From the NCBI GenBank assembly GCA_003615045.1, contig ML014192.1, positions 1 to 64,000 of the forward strand: DNA of 64,000 nt. Reading direction: 5' to 3'. The position numbers and the translations under genes are program-made. This document shows positions 42,659 through 55,000 of the stretch, piece after piece. Source of the DNA: Caulochytrium protostelioides (taxonomy: Eukaryota; Chytridiomycota; Caulochytriomycetes; Caulochytriales; Caulochytriaceae). The notes beneath the pieces are model-generated. The model was not told the DNA's origin. It ran no database searches and saw only the letters and a program-made list of their open reading frames with translations. The stretch's first letter is position 1, and each line of letters begins with the position of its first letter.

Positions 42659-45600
42659 GGGTGGGAACAGCGCCGTGGGCGGCGTGAGGCGGGCCGAGCC
42701 GAACGAGAGCTTGCCGCACGCCGTGAGCGCCGCCGTCCGCTCCGGTCAGCGAGGCGGCGGTATGAGACGGCGGGGTGCGGCGAGACGGCGCGGCAAGGAG
42801 CGATCCGCCACGTGAGCAGTGATTAGGAACGGGAGATCCGGATGACAGCCGGTGCGCAGCGCCGTCCGCGATGGCGAAGGAAGCGGTTTTGGTTCAACGA
42901 GCAGCGACCAGCGGAGCCGTTGAGAGGGGTCTGCGATCGACGCTCGCACGACAACCCGCGATAGGACCGCCTGGCAGCACCGACGCGAGTCGTGCGGCCG
43001 TGTCGAGAGATGGCGGCGACGGCGACGGCGACGGCGACGGCAATGACGACGGCGACGGGGACGAAGCGGCGCTCGGTGGTGAACGACGCCAGCAAAGCAG
43101 GTCACCAGCGTGAATCTCCGAGACGAGCAGCGGGAAGCGCCGATACACGGGAAGCGCCGGTACGGAGAGGCCGGGGTCGCCGGTGTGGTCGTGCGAAAAG
43201 ACGTTCTGCACGGCGAATGGGCAACGAAGCGACGGACTGCAGGAGATGATCCTGCCGCAGTATGAAGAAGCGTCGACGCGACGCTCGAATCGCAGCCAAG
43301 ACCCGTCGCCGTGGGCTTGCCCTTGACTGGCTGGCTCGGCGCTGGTCGGGGGAGGCGGTCGGGGGAGGCGCCAAACACGAGGCCGGCACAACACCAAAGA
43401 AAAGAAAGGGCCGTTGCTTCCTCGTTCTCCTATTCCGCATCGCCCCTTCGGCCCGCTCCCCCGTCGGCGCCCGTCGTGGTTCGCCACGCCGTGTCGCCGT
43501 CAACGACGGGGTCGGGGACGGGGGTCCGTGTCCACGACGGTGTCCACGACGTTATCGGTGTCGACGCTCGTGCTGCTCGCCCGTATCGGGTTTCACACCA
43601 GTTCCATGCTCATCCGGCCCTGGCTCGCCTGGCTTCCCCGCCCTCCTTTTGGGCGACGACACCGCGCACCACCGGCTGCTGCGCTGCCCGCTGCTGAGCG
43701 CTGCGGTTCCCAAAGCCGCGGATGCCGATGCTGCAACCGCGGCGGCGGCAAGGGCGGTGGCGGCGGCAAGGGCCGCGGCGACGGCAGCAGCACGCAAGCA
43801 ACGGCAAGGCCCGAGACAGCGGCGAGCGCGGCGGCGAGGGCTCGGAATCGGCGGTCTGAATGAGGTCATGCAAGGACGGGCGCGAACTCGCGAGACGGCG
43901 ACCCCGACAGCCGCGGCGGCCAATGGACGCCGTCGTCCAGCGCCGGCGGCCTGCGTGGGCCAGGCGGGTGCGTGGGCCAAGAAAGGACCAAGCGGGAAGC
44001 CACGGCGCAAGAAAAAAAAATTGTCTGAAAAAAAAAAGGAGCAAAACCAACCTGTCGCTGCGTCGGCCGCCGTATGCGGCAGCACGGGGGCTGAGCAAGA
44101 CTAGCGTCGCGCAAGGTCGACGCGGTAGACGCGCCGGTCCGCGACACGATTCCGCAGCGGCTGTGGATGCGGATCGCCCACGTCGGTCGGAAGCGGCGCC
44201 CAAAGGCGCTTCGGCCGGGGGCCGCGACGATCTTCAGGGCCGATGCGTCGACCGGGCGACCGGGTCGGGGCGACCCGTATCGGCGGACACGATACGACGT
44301 GGCGTGGCTGACCAGCGGACCGCGCAGGGCGGCCGGCGAGGGTCTCGCGAGGACGGATGGGAGCACGCCGTCCACTTCACCGGCCTCCCGCAGGATCGGC
44401 GGATGGACGAGTCCCGGCGGACCCCTTCCTCTCCGCTCCACTCCACCCCACGCGACGCGATGGATCGGCGATGCGGAATGGGGCCGAGGCTTCACGACGA
44501 GCGCTCGGCGGGGGCGGAACGCCGTCTCGTCGATGGTCACGCACGGGGTGAACAGGTACAATAGAAAACGGGTCAGCGGCATGCAGTCACCAGAGTCTGA
44601 AACATGCGCATCTATCGAGCCGCGCTGAAGGCGACACGATGCGGAGGAGCTGGCAGGGGCAGGTGAAATGCTCGATGAGACCGCGCGCCGTCCCCATCGA
44701 CGGCGACTGGGAATATCTCACGCACGCACGGGGCAGGTCAGGCAAGCACGTTGGCGAGATTGGCGCGGGGCGTCTAGAGCATCCGTGACTGGTGAACGAA
44801 CCAAAGAGTCATCAGAGCCATCCCAATCGATGCGATGTGAATGTGTTCAACCAGGAATCGGCGATGGATCTCTCGCGGCCTCGACCCATCGCTCCGGCCG
44901 TCCGCGTCAAGAGCAGAAACAGCATGTCGGGGTGTGCCTCATGTGACGAGCGGTTGCGAGCCATCCTGCCGAGCCATGCCGCCGAGCCGTAATGCGTTGA
45001 TCTTCCGAAGCGCCCGCACGGCACCGCTGATTGAGGGGACGGCTCCCTTCCCCCTCGCCGAGCACGAAGGCGCCCACCCGCGGGAGAAGCGGCGGGTATG
45101 GGTGCGGGGGCTCGCGCCGCTGACAGCCGCCACGGGCGGCCTGAACTCGTTCTTGGACGCCCGGACGCCGACAGCGCTGCCGTGAGGCGGCCCTTGGCCC
45201 ACGTCAACAGCGCAACGCCGCGCCGCGAGCCGCGTACCATGGAGCCGAAGCGCAACGGCCTCGTCGGGGCGCTGCTTCCTCCTGGACATGGCCTGCTGAT
45301 GCGCTTGACTCGCCGCGCCAGCAGCAACGTCCACAGCAGGAGCCAGCAGGAGGACGAGCCGCCAGCAGCAGCACGAGCCGCCAGCAGCAGCATCCTGATC
45401 CTGATCCATACTGCTCATGAGGAGGCCCTGCGGAGGCCTGTCGCTGTGCGAGCGCGCCGATGACACGTCTGGCAAGGCGCAGCCGCGCCTCCGTCCCAGG
45501 CCGGAGCGACGCCTCCGCGTGGCTGTTTCGGCCGCGCGTGTCGGCGGCTTCGCGCATGGCGTGGCGAGACTCCAGGGGGCCACGGGCGCCCACGGGCGCC

Positions 45601-45751
45601 CACGGACGGGCCTGGCCGTGCCCCTGTCCGATGCGTTCGCCGGGCGTTCCTCGAGCGACCGGCAACGTGGGAAGTGGCGCAGCACGACGATCGCCCGTCG
45701 GCCTGGACCTTCTGTAAAACAAATCTATTCAATTGGACACTCGATGACCCT
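42659..45751. other. Long gene-poor GC-rich spacer
   Basis: About 3.1 kb without a supported gene. Overlapping ORFs up to 280 codons are Arg/Ala-rich and occur in several frames at once. A GGCGAC-type tandem run lies near 43013-43055. It includes the SRPK promoter side. Confidence 0.4.
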
Positions 45752-47863
45752 CTACATGACCGCGTTGCAAACAAGATTGGCCAGCACCTGGTTCTCGACA
45801 TCGATCTCGAGGCGCGTCGCATGGTTGCTGTTGCACTCCGTGAAGGGCGCGCCGCGGCGGTCCCCCAGCAGATGCGTGTCCCAGATGGCGACGCCAGCCT
45901 GCGCCATGCGCCAGCGCAGCAGCAGATCGGTGGCGAGCAGACGCATCCGCGAGTAATAGCGTTGTACGGGCTCGCGCGGGTAGTAGGCCTGCGCGCCGCG
46001 GTAGATGGCCAGGCGAGTGGGGCCACCGTTGCTCGTCGGCGCGTTGGGCTTCGCATCAGCGCGCCACGGCCGCCGGTAAACGTTCTCAATCCTCTCCATA
46101 AACGACTCGAGGTTCGTCACGGTATGCCCATGGGCGACAAACGCGGCATCCCAGTTGGCCAGCCCGATGACCGAAAGATCTGGCGCCCGCGCATCCGGGA
46201 AGTGATGTTCCTGGAGCTCCTGCGTCATCAGGGTCTTGTTGAGCGCGATCTCCCAGTCCTCACCGCGCTTCACGATGCCGTGCCACGAGGTGTACACCGT
46301 CTGGATCGGGCTCGTGCCGATGCGGTCGACGAAGTGCCGGCCGGTATCGTGCGAGACGACGTCGGTGTCGAGGTCCCAGTCCTCGCAAAGACAGTTGTGC
46401 GATTTCGGATCAAACCACGTGCTGCACCACGCGCCGCCCGACGACACGGCCTTCCAGTAGCGACGCGTGTTCGAGTCGCCCGCCAGATGCATGTACGGGT
46501 AGTGCGGCGCTAGGCAGTCCGTGATGAGCTGGTCATACGTGTAGTGGCGGTAGCGGCAGTCGTACGGGACCCAGACGCGGTTGTCGTCAATGACCTTGAG
46601 TGTATACTCGTCCACGTGGGCGCGCGTCTGCCGCCAGTACGCCTCAACATCACCCACGAGCCGGTCAAGCGGGATCCAGCGGCCGAAATGGTCACCTTGC
46701 GTGCACACGGGCAAGGCGCGGTAGTCCGCGAGTGTGAGCTCGGTGCCCGGCACTTCGAGCTTGAGCTCCATCAGCGGCGGCTGCGCAATCAGCGACGGCG
46801 CCCCCCCGCTCGTCGTCGTCAGCGTCACGAACGGAATCGGCTGCGGCGCGTAGGGCGCCGCGTCTGAGCGGTACAGATGCCACTCGTAGTTCTGGTACTC
46901 AATCAGCGCCGTCATGACATACCGGTCGGGGTCCATCAGCGGCACCATCGTCGGATACACGCGGACCACGGCGTGGTCGAACGTCTCCTCCCACGGCACG
47001 GGGCTGTACTCGGCATGGCTGTAGTAGCCGTGCGCGCCCTTCGCCTCCCACAGCAGACTGTCGGGCGCGAACCCGGGCACGCGCAGGGTCGGCTGCGAGC
47101 GGAGCTTCGCGGCGACCGCGCGGCCCGGCTTCGGCGTGATGGACACCATGTAGGCGCACAGGACGTCCTGCTGGCCGCGGTGCCACACGGCCTCTCCCTG
47201 CGCCGGCGCCGACGGCCCGCCGATCCGACGTTGCTTCGCCAGCGCCGTGTCCGGGATCACGACCGCGCCCAGATAGTCCTCCAGCGGGCTCGCTGGGTCG
47301 GCGAACGCACGCTCGAGGGTCGCGCGGTCCAGCGGGGGCAAGTCCGCACACGGTCCCGTGCGCGGGGCCGTCGTGCCCTGGTAGAAGTGGGCGTCCGGCG
47401 AAAGCTCCCACCCGAAGTGGCGGAACGCCGAGTAGGCCGTATGCGGCGCCAGGTTGCCGTGCAGGTATTGGCCCCACGTCTGCCACTGCGTCGGGTAGCT
47501 GGCATTAGAGAACTGCGGCATCATGCCCGTCGGGTCAGCGTAGGTCGTCGGATTCACGTTAACAAGCACGGCTTCCCTGCGCTGCGGCGCCGCCGCATCG
47601 CGGGGCGCCCGTCCGGGGAGCCTGAAGTCGGGGTCGGCGACATGGCCGCCGAGCTGGTGGATGACCACGAGACAGACGATGGCGAGGAGGGCGCAGCGCA
47701 CCAGCGCCTGGTGTGGCCGCGCGGCACCGAGACACGCCAGCGGGCTCAGAGCCGCGCACACCGACGCCGTCCAGCCGCGCAGCGGAGAGCGCCGATACGT
47801 GCCGTCAGGGGCGCTCTGAGGCGAAGCATCGGCACCGAGGAAGGGCAGCGTGTCATAGCTCAT
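45752..47863 (-). CDS. Type II membrane SGNH/NXPE-like protein, paralogue 1 (DxxH changed to NxxH)
   Basis: A 703-residue protein with a short cytosolic tail, a signal-anchor helix at about 52-71 (VRCALLAIVCLVVIHQL) and a large lumenal part. An about 300-residue N-terminal module contains DVLCAYMVSITPKPGRA and a VPGF..D motif. The C-terminal module has GDSNTRR (Ser464), which fits block I of SGNH/PC-esterase folds, WVPYDCRYRHYTYD before it, and ends ATRLEIDVENQVLANLVCN, resembling the NXPE family ending. The expected catalytic DxxH is N678-S-N-H681 here; paralogue 2 has DSNH. Such folds in TBL, CAS1 and NXPE proteins modify glycans in the Golgi; substrate is unknown. The first ATG in frame is at 47863. 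Confidence 0.78.
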   Translation of the reverse strand: MSYDTLPFLGADASPQSAPDGTYRRSPLRGWTASVCAALSPLACLGAARPHQALVRCALLAIVCLVVIHQLGGHVADPDFRLPGRAPRDAAAPQRREAVLVNVNPTTYADPTGMMPQFSNASYPTQWQTWGQYLHGNLAPHTAYSAFRHFGWELSPDAHFYQGTTAPRTGPCADLPPLDRATLERAFADPASPLEDYLGAVVIPDTALAKQRRIGGPSAPAQGEAVWHRGQQDVLCAYMVSITPKPGRAVAAKLRSQPTLRVPGFAPDSLLWEAKGAHGYYSHAEYSPVPWEETFDHAVVRVYPTMVPLMDPDRYVMTALIEYQNYEWHLYRSDAAPYAPQPIPFVTLTTTSGGAPSLIAQPPLMELKLEVPGTELTLADYRALPVCTQGDHFGRWIPLDRLVGDVEAYWRQTRAHVDEYTLKVIDDNRVWVPYDCRYRHYTYDQLITDCLAPHYPYMHLAGDSNTRRYWKAVSSGGAWCSTWFDPKSHNCLCEDWDLDTDVVSHDTGRHFVDRIGTSPIQTVYTSWHGIVKRGEDWEIALNKTLMTQELQEHHFPDARAPDLSVIGLANWDAAFVAHGHTVTNLESFMERIENVYRRPWRADAKPNAPTSNGGPTRLAIYRGAQAYYPREPVQRYYSRMRLLATDLLLRWRMAQAGVAIWDTHLLGDRRGAPFTECNSNHATRLEIDVENQVLANLVCNAVM

Positions 47864-49978
47864 ACTGGCGACTGAAAAGGGTCTGACGCGCGGGGACGCC
47901 CACGGGCGATGTTGCAATGCAATGCAAGTAGTGCAATCACCCAAACGTGGCACGTGGATAGGCACGTGGATACGGGGTCCTACAGCTAACCCGGGATCGG
48001 CGCTGAAAAGAGAACTACAGACTCGACAACGAATCTAATCTAAAGGAATCTAAAGGAATCTAAACGAAAGAATCTCTAATGAATTAATCGGATGCCGTTG
48101 TAGGGCGCGTCGTAGATCCCCATATAGGGAGGAATGCCAGTCCGAGAGGAATTGTGGTCATGATATCCGCTGATCTACCTCGTGAGCGCCCCCCTGCTTG
48201 GCTTACATGCTCTCGATCGACGACGCTACTTATGAGCAGCGGCGCTGCCGCCAGCACGACCCGGCCTCATATCATGCCGTCACGCCCATGCCTTACGCAT
48301 GCGCTGCTGTCTGTCAGTAAGGTCTGGCTGGCGGCGACTTCCAGGCAATGGCCCAGGCGTGCCCGGCCGGCGTACTCCCCCGGCTCGCCGTCTAGTAGGC
48401 TGGCCTCCCTGCCACGGGACCGGCGACCGCCGTTTTCTTGAGGCGAATAGGTTGAGGCGAAGGGCTGACGTCGGCGTGCGAACACACCTTGTCCGCCAAA
48501 TTTCTCGGCGTTGCTATTTCGGGCGGCCGCCGCCTCCGCATCCGCCGCCGCCACGGGCGGCCGTCTCGCCTCGGATGGCGGTCGCAGAAATGACATACAA
48601 CCCCAAGCCGCCGCGGTCCTCGCCTTCCTCGCTGCCACGCCACAACACACGGCGCCTGCAGACAATCCCGTGGGGGAAACATCGGCCGCCGCCATCGCCA
48701 ACGTTGCCGCTCCTGCTGACGTCGTCAACCGCTCCGTCAGCATCTGCGGGTCGCCCCTTGGCACGGCTGCTCGGGTCCAAGCCTGTGCCGCCAGACGTCT
48801 CTGTTGCCGGTGCCGTCGGTCGACACAGAGCCCGTGCCCCGCTGGGCGTGTTCGGCCAAACAAACGAGGAAGGCCCTGAGGCGCCTTGTCCCCGATAGGA
48901 ATCCGCAGCGAGCCGCCCCCGCCCCGGTCTCCGCTGTTGTGATGTCCATGCGGCCCCAGGGTACCTCGTACCTTCGCATCAGGACTCTGCGTACGCCCGC
49001 TTGGCGCCGGTTCGAAGACCGCGTTTTAGCGCTTTTAACTTCAATATTTTCTGTTGGTGCGCCACAAATAGAGGGGCGGGGCCGACATTGTCGGAAGGGG
49101 CCGAATTCGTTGGGGCCGAAGGCCCCAACAATTTTAAGGCCGCGACTGGCGGAGGCGCCCATTCGTCGTGCGTATCGGCCTCAGAGCGGGACAAGATCTA
49201 CGACAACAGCATCGGTCGCTCCGGCGGCTCTCGCAAGACTCCTCGGGCATTGGCGGAACATGGCCGTCGCACCGCACGACGTGTTTGATGCGACAACGCA
49301 AGCCGCGTGGGGAGTCTGTCCCTGGCTCCCGCAATTCAATAATGTACCCAAAGAAAAAAAGGAGAGCGGAAAACAACCACACTTGTGGGCAAGATGGGGT
49401 TCTCGATGACCAGTAACAAAGACAAAGACTCGTAACAAAGTTCAACCTCAGCTAAACCTGTTAACGTGGGCCTTCACTGCTCATGTGTCGTCGTCGTCGT
49501 CGTCATCGCATATGACGGTCTGGGGGCATTGAAGCAGACCTCAACGTGGGTGGCCAAGCCGACTGCAGCACTACGGAGTATTACAGCCATTTAAATCTAA
49601 AGCCCGGGTCCCCTCGACCCTCCAGCATTAACGACTCAAAGGATTCACTGCTACACGTCGGAAGAGAATTTATGATGGGTGCACAGGGAACACGGATCCA
49701 TGTTGGAGCAAAGGAGTACGGGACGATCAGATCGGACGAATTCGTGGCGTGCATGCAAAAATGATGATGAGGGCGTCCATGATATGGCGACAGATCGCTG
49801 CCGATCACGGATGATACATGATTCGACCACAACATGCATCGGCGTGAGGCATACACAGACAGATGCTCGACCCGAGATGACAGAATGCACTCAGTTTCTT
49901 GTGCTCTGATAGTCCTTTACTGTCTACATATATAATAGTGTCAAGATGGCTCTGCTCAGCTCAGCCTGAGGGAGGGAG
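47864..49978. other. Spacer between the two SGNH-like paralogues
   Basis: 2.1 kb with no supported gene. An AAAGGAATCT-type tandem run lies at 48031-48079 and a (GTC)n run near 49485-49505. Confidence 0.4.
48031..48079. repeat. Tandem AAAGGAATCT-type repeat
   Basis: Three imperfect 10-mer units with related GAATCTAA ends, just upstream of paralogue 1. Confidence 0.7.
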
Positions 49979-52096
49979 TCACCGCGAATCCGTGAATACG
50001 TGCTCGTTGCACAACATGTTGTTGAGGATTGTGACTTCCATATCGATTTCAGGGCGCGTCGCGTGGTTGCTGTCGCAGTCGCCGAGGATTGGCTGGCCGC
50101 GCCGGTCCCCGAGCATATGGACATCCCAGACTTGGAAGCCCAGTGGCACCAAGTGGGCGCGCAGCAGCAGATCAACGAACGTAGTCCGCAGATGCGACAG
50201 CTTTCGTCCTTCCGCGCCCGCCCGGCAGCAGAATGCCTGGGGCGGGCGGTAGATCAAGTGCTGGGACTGCGAATGCGGGTCGTTCAGGTCCCACAAGTTC
50301 ACGTAGTTCTCGATAACGAGGCGCGCCAACTCGGGCGCGTCCCGCGTCACGTCATCCAGCATGGAAAACGCGGCGTCCCAGTTGCCCAGCCCCATAATGG
50401 TGACGTTCGGCGCTGAGGGCATGCCGTTGTTCACAAGCCGCTCTCTCAGCAGCTGAGGGTTCAGCTCCACGCGAAAGCTCATTCCGCGATCAATGAGACC
50501 CATCCACCAGGAGAAGTACGTCTTGACCTTGGACATACCCGCCATATGCATGAGGTAGTAGTCACCGGGGGGCCCGGGAATTAGCTCGGAGGGCAATCCC
50601 TGGTCTTCGCAGTTGCACTCATGCGATTCCGGCGAGTAGAACGTGTTGCACCACGCGCCGCCGGTCGTCATGGTTTTCCACGTGCGGCGCATGTTGGAGT
50701 CGCCGTACGAGTGGATCGTCGGGTAGTGCGGCGCGAGGCAGTCGTTCGTCAGCTCGTCGTACGTGTAGTGGCGGTAACGGCAGTCATACGGGATCCAAGT
50801 GCGCTGGTCCTTGATCAGCGGGAAGCGGAACTCATCGATCTGGCGACGGCGGTCGCGAAGGTAGGTGTCGACGTCCAGGACGAGTTGCCGGAGGGGCACC
50901 CAGCGTCCGTAGTGGTCGCCCCCGGTGCACAGCGGCAACCGGCGGTAAGCCTTCATGGTCAGCGGGGTGCCCGGCACGTGGAGATCGAGAGCACTCACGA
51001 CCAGCCCCTTTCCAATCATTTGGGCCCGGCCCCTGCCGGAGACCGTGGTGATGGGTATCGCGAGCGGCTCGTAGCGGGTTTGCTCCAAGCGCGCCGGGTT
51101 CCACTGGTAATGCTGATACTCTAACACGGCTTCGAGATGGTAGAGATCGGGATCCATGAGTGGGAGCATCGCCGCGTACACGCGGACCACAGCATGGTCA
51201 AAGGTCTCGGTCCAAGGCACCGGACGGTACTCGGCCTTGCTGAAGTATCCCTGCAGGCCCTGTGCCGTCCAGCGGATACTGTCGGGCGCAAAGCCGGGCA
51301 CCTGCTCGGCGTAGATCTTGCCGGAATGACCGTAGGCCTGGGCGGCAGTGCTGCGGCTGGGGGACGGCGTGACAGAAATCACGTAGCCGCACAGGACATC
51401 GCGGCTGCCACGGCGCCACGTGGCGGTGACGGCGGCTTGGGCGCCATGCCAGGAATTGAGACCGGCAAGAGCGGATTCGGGGAGCACGACGGCGCCGAGG
51501 TACGCGTCGAACGGGGCATTGGGGTTGGAGAAGGCTTGCTCGAGGGAGGCGCGCTCCAGGGGTGGCAGGTCGGAGCAGACGCCGCGCCCGGGAGCCGTTG
51601 TGCCGATGTGGAGGAAGGGATCGGCCGAAATTTCGAACTGGAACCGCTGGAACGGCGGATGATACTGGTGGACGGAGAGATTTCCGTGCACGTAAGCGCC
51701 CCACTGGCTCCAGTTCTCTGGTTCGAAGCGGCTGAACTCAACGGTCCGCAAGCCGGTTGCTTCGTGGTATGCCTCGGGGTGGAGGGCACCGAGCGGCGCC
51801 AGCCCGGAGGCGGACACGCCAACGGAGACGACAGCCTCCTCGCGCAGCGCGGCGCCCAGTGTCAAGTAGACGACCGTCGCGAAGGTGAGCCCAAACACAG
51901 ACGTATAGTAGACGCTGCGCTGCGACCGACTGCGGAGCCAGCGAACGATGTACTGGCTCTGGATCCAATGAGTCGTGGTCCGCTTGAACTCATATAGAGG
52001 CGAGCTAGGTGTGTCGGGCACATCTGGGGTGTCCGGCGGTCCGTCCGGGTTGCGGTCCGGTCCCCAGAGAACCGGGACCGCCTGATAATGGGACAT
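49979..52096 (-). CDS. Type II membrane SGNH/NXPE-like protein, paralogue 2
   Basis: A 705-residue paralogue of the preceding gene with the same layout: cytosolic N-tail rich in Pro/Asp, signal anchor at about 63-83 (YYTSVFGLTFATVVYLTLG), N-terminal module with SRDVLCGYVISVTPSPS and VPGFAPDSIRW, then IPYDCRYRHYTYDEL, block I GDSNMRR (Ser467), WDVHMLGDRRG and C-terminal CDSNHATRPEID. The Asp675-x-x-His678 pair completes a plausible Ser-Asp-His set, so this copy looks catalytically intact. The paralogues sit in tandem on the same strand, 2.1 kb apart, so they probably arose by tandem duplication. The start is the first ATG (52096). Likely Golgi or secretory pathway; substrate unknown. Confidence 0.8.
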   Translation of the reverse strand: MSHYQAVPVLWGPDRNPDGPPDTPDVPDTPSSPLYEFKRTTTHWIQSQYIVRWLRSRSQRSVYYTSVFGLTFATVVYLTLGAALREEAVVSVGVSASGLAPLGALHPEAYHEATGLRTVEFSRFEPENWSQWGAYVHGNLSVHQYHPPFQRFQFEISADPFLHIGTTAPGRGVCSDLPPLERASLEQAFSNPNAPFDAYLGAVVLPESALAGLNSWHGAQAAVTATWRRGSRDVLCGYVISVTPSPSRSTAAQAYGHSGKIYAEQVPGFAPDSIRWTAQGLQGYFSKAEYRPVPWTETFDHAVVRVYAAMLPLMDPDLYHLEAVLEYQHYQWNPARLEQTRYEPLAIPITTVSGRGRAQMIGKGLVVSALDLHVPGTPLTMKAYRRLPLCTGGDHYGRWVPLRQLVLDVDTYLRDRRRQIDEFRFPLIKDQRTWIPYDCRYRHYTYDELTNDCLAPHYPTIHSYGDSNMRRTWKTMTTGGAWCNTFYSPESHECNCEDQGLPSELIPGPPGDYYLMHMAGMSKVKTYFSWWMGLIDRGMSFRVELNPQLLRERLVNNGMPSAPNVTIMGLGNWDAAFSMLDDVTRDAPELARLVIENYVNLWDLNDPHSQSQHLIYRPPQAFCCRAGAEGRKLSHLRTTFVDLLLRAHLVPLGFQVWDVHMLGDRRGQPILGDCDSNHATRPEIDMEVTILNNMLCNEHVFTDSR

Positions 52097-55000
52097 TGCG
52101 CAGTGGATGTGAGGGATATCACTGAAGCGGGCGACACCAAACCCTCTCGACGGGAGATGCAGGAGCCGAGACGTCGATGGTCCCTGCCGGCCTCATAGGG
52201 AAACGGGGACGATACAGTCTACAGAGAACTTGCAGAGTCGGATCATATCCTCTCCTCTCAATTCACGTGCATCACGTGCACCGCATCCCTGACATTGCCG
52301 AGCTGAGGGCCGTGATATACGGGTCCCCGAGCGCCGAGGTCGGCGCGCGATCGTGATGGCGACGGCTGGGCAACCCCCTCGTCACGCTTGCTGGCCTCCG
52401 CCGCATGATGGGTCAGCTCGATGCGCCAGGCGTCACGAATCGCCACCGAATCATCCACCGTTTCGACGGCGCGGTGTGAAACATACGTTATTCTCGTCTT
52501 CCCGAAAAATTATCCTTCGTCTATTTTTTTGCTCGGATCGGCGTCCTCTAGTCTCCCTCTAGCTCCGGCGCGGACCTACCAGGGGCTGCAGTAGACGAAG
52601 GGCGTTTGAGGGCCATCCCATAGGGCACCAACTAAGACGGCCTCACGGGAATCGACTCGCCAGGCTCGCCCGTGCGGTCTGACCGCAGCGCCTCAGATGC
52701 TTCTCGCATCCGGTAGCGGGAGCGCGATGGAGAAAAAGCAAACTTGCCGGGGCGATCGGCCCGTCTCGAAGACGCCGCCTTCATAACGCGTGATACGACG
52801 TCTCGAAAACGAGACAACCCGAAACCAGGCCCGTTTGCACCACAGGTGATCATATCGTCTCGGCGTTCTCGAGGCAGCGGCCGATTCAAAGCATTCGGCG
52901 CCGCTGCAGCCGCTCTGCTGTTCCGCCGCTGAACCGCCCACCGAAGGCGGTTTGCATATCACCCGCCGCCACGGGCCTGGGCACTGACCGAGACGCCTCA
53001 CCCCGCCTTCCCCCCGCCACTCTGGAGGCGCTGAAGAGGGGGATCGTGCCGACCGGCCTGCCCTCCCGACCCCCCCAGCGCCCTCTTGGACCCTTCGGAA
53101 TCCTCGCAGGGCCGGTCAGGCCGACTGACCATACCGTAGACCAGACGAAGTGAAGCCCCATCGGCCGTTTAAGGCAATCCACACACCGTAGATTCAGGAC
53201 GATCGGGTCACGCGCAAAATGGCGGTCATAGTGGCACGCCCCGTCGGGTCTTGAATCACTTCACCATGACACGCGGACGCAGTCGCCGGCGCTTTGAAGC
53301 ACCGCGTGCTCCTGTTGTCTGCGGCTCGTCGAGTGCGGCGGTAGGGTTCATATCGCTGATGGCCCATCGATCCAATATGGTCGCTATGGGTCGGTAACAG
53401 GCGTCTGCGAAGGGGATCGCCGCCACGCCATGGTTGACGTGGCGGCCATGCTTCTTATGCCGAAGCGACGGCGGCGGGGAGCGGCGCATGGCATGGGGTG
53501 ATTTTCTTTTTCCTGATCAAGGGCGGGTGGGGGCGGGCGTGTGGCCCGTGAGACGTTTTGCAGATCTGATGAGCCCACGGCCCATCAGGGAATATGTGGC
53601 GGACCAAGCTTTCGAGCCTGTCTGTTCCCGTCGCATACCGAGGGTAAGGATGCCGGCGGCGCGTGAAAAGCTAGCAAAGCCAAACAAGCCTCTCCTAAAG
53701 GAGCTGGTGGGCGCACCATGCGACCATGTACTGAATGACGGTAACATGGTGCTCTGCCGCTTGAAGGGCTTTTCTGCACGGCGTCGTCGTCGAAAAAAGA
53801 GCATTGACAGCACTGTCACGCATGATGATGGCTTCCTTGTGAGGAGCAAGAGTCTTGGCGATCGAATCGCTAGCATTATCGCGCGACGTCGTCCAGACCA
53901 AGACAACGTCATAGAAGGTGTGTGCATGGTTGTACTCGATGCCTTGGCTGCGCTTTAGCGACGAAATCAGCACGTGGGCGATCGCCCGAGACGAGATCCT
54001 GCTGAATCATGTGCACAGCTGGGCCATCGCCGCAGCGAACTAGACAAACAAGCATGCGGCCCGTGCTCAGGCCGCTGACACATCCGCCGACACTACTGAT
54101 ATGGCCACCAACACGCCTGCCGGTACGGCCGCGCGTGCTGGTCTGGACGGTGGCAGGCCGTACCCCGTGCCGCGGCGCACCCTCAGAAGCCTGTTCATCG
54201 GTCCCCCGTTGTCTCGTTGTCTGGTGTCCGATGGGCCCGCTGCTCGGCATCCGGATCCGGATCCGGATCGGCGCGCACGCGTGTCGCACCCTGGGCTGGG
54301 CTCCTGGTCACAGTCGCATGTCCCGCGAACCGCCCTGCGCCGCCGTCCGTAGCGCATGCGTGGGCCGCTTCGCCGAATCGCTCGCGCGCCCTGGCGACGG
54401 GCGGCACGAACGCCATTGAACGCCCCGTCGCATGCGGATCCAGGCTGGAGCTCGAGGCGCGGCGCGCGCGCCAGTATCGCCCAGGGTTTCACGGCCGTGG
54501 CCAACGCCCTGTCGTGCAGGCACGCCCTCGGCCTGAGGATCCGTCATCCGCGTCCGCGGGCGGCGTGGCGGCGTGGCCTGGCTCGGCCCGTGCGGCTCGG
54601 ATGGGCAGACCGGCGTGCGTCGCGCACAAGGCTTCGCGCGCGCCGGGCTTCCCGCTTCCTCGCCGTGACCGCTGGATGGCATCACCGCGCAGTCCCGTTC
54701 GTCCTGCTATCGCATCGCGTCGTCCCGCGTGTCGCGCGCGATGCGGCGCATCGCGTCCGATGGCATCGGGTCAAGGAGAAACCGCCTCCCTTTCCACCCT
54801 TTCGCCCTCTCCCCACAGGAGGGGACCCAAGGGAACGATTTGCGGAGGCCGTCAAGCGCGCCGTCAATTGTCGCTGGCCACGGGAGGCCTCGGAAGGGGG
54901 CTGTTGCGCGGCCGACCCGTCTCGACGAGACGGCGGCCAACGTCTGACGACGCGTCGGCCTAGCGCTTGTCTGGAGCCGGAGGGCCAGCGGGACGGAGGG

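Noticed and set aside
43262-44104. 280-codon plus-strand ORF in the SRPK upstream spacer
   Set aside because: Basic low-complexity composition, no domain, overlapping ORFs in other frames.
53434-53973. Overlapping ORFs of about 90-175 codons on both strands in the spacer before the HMG-like gene
   Set aside because: No recognisable motif; could be chance. A short spliced gene cannot be excluded.
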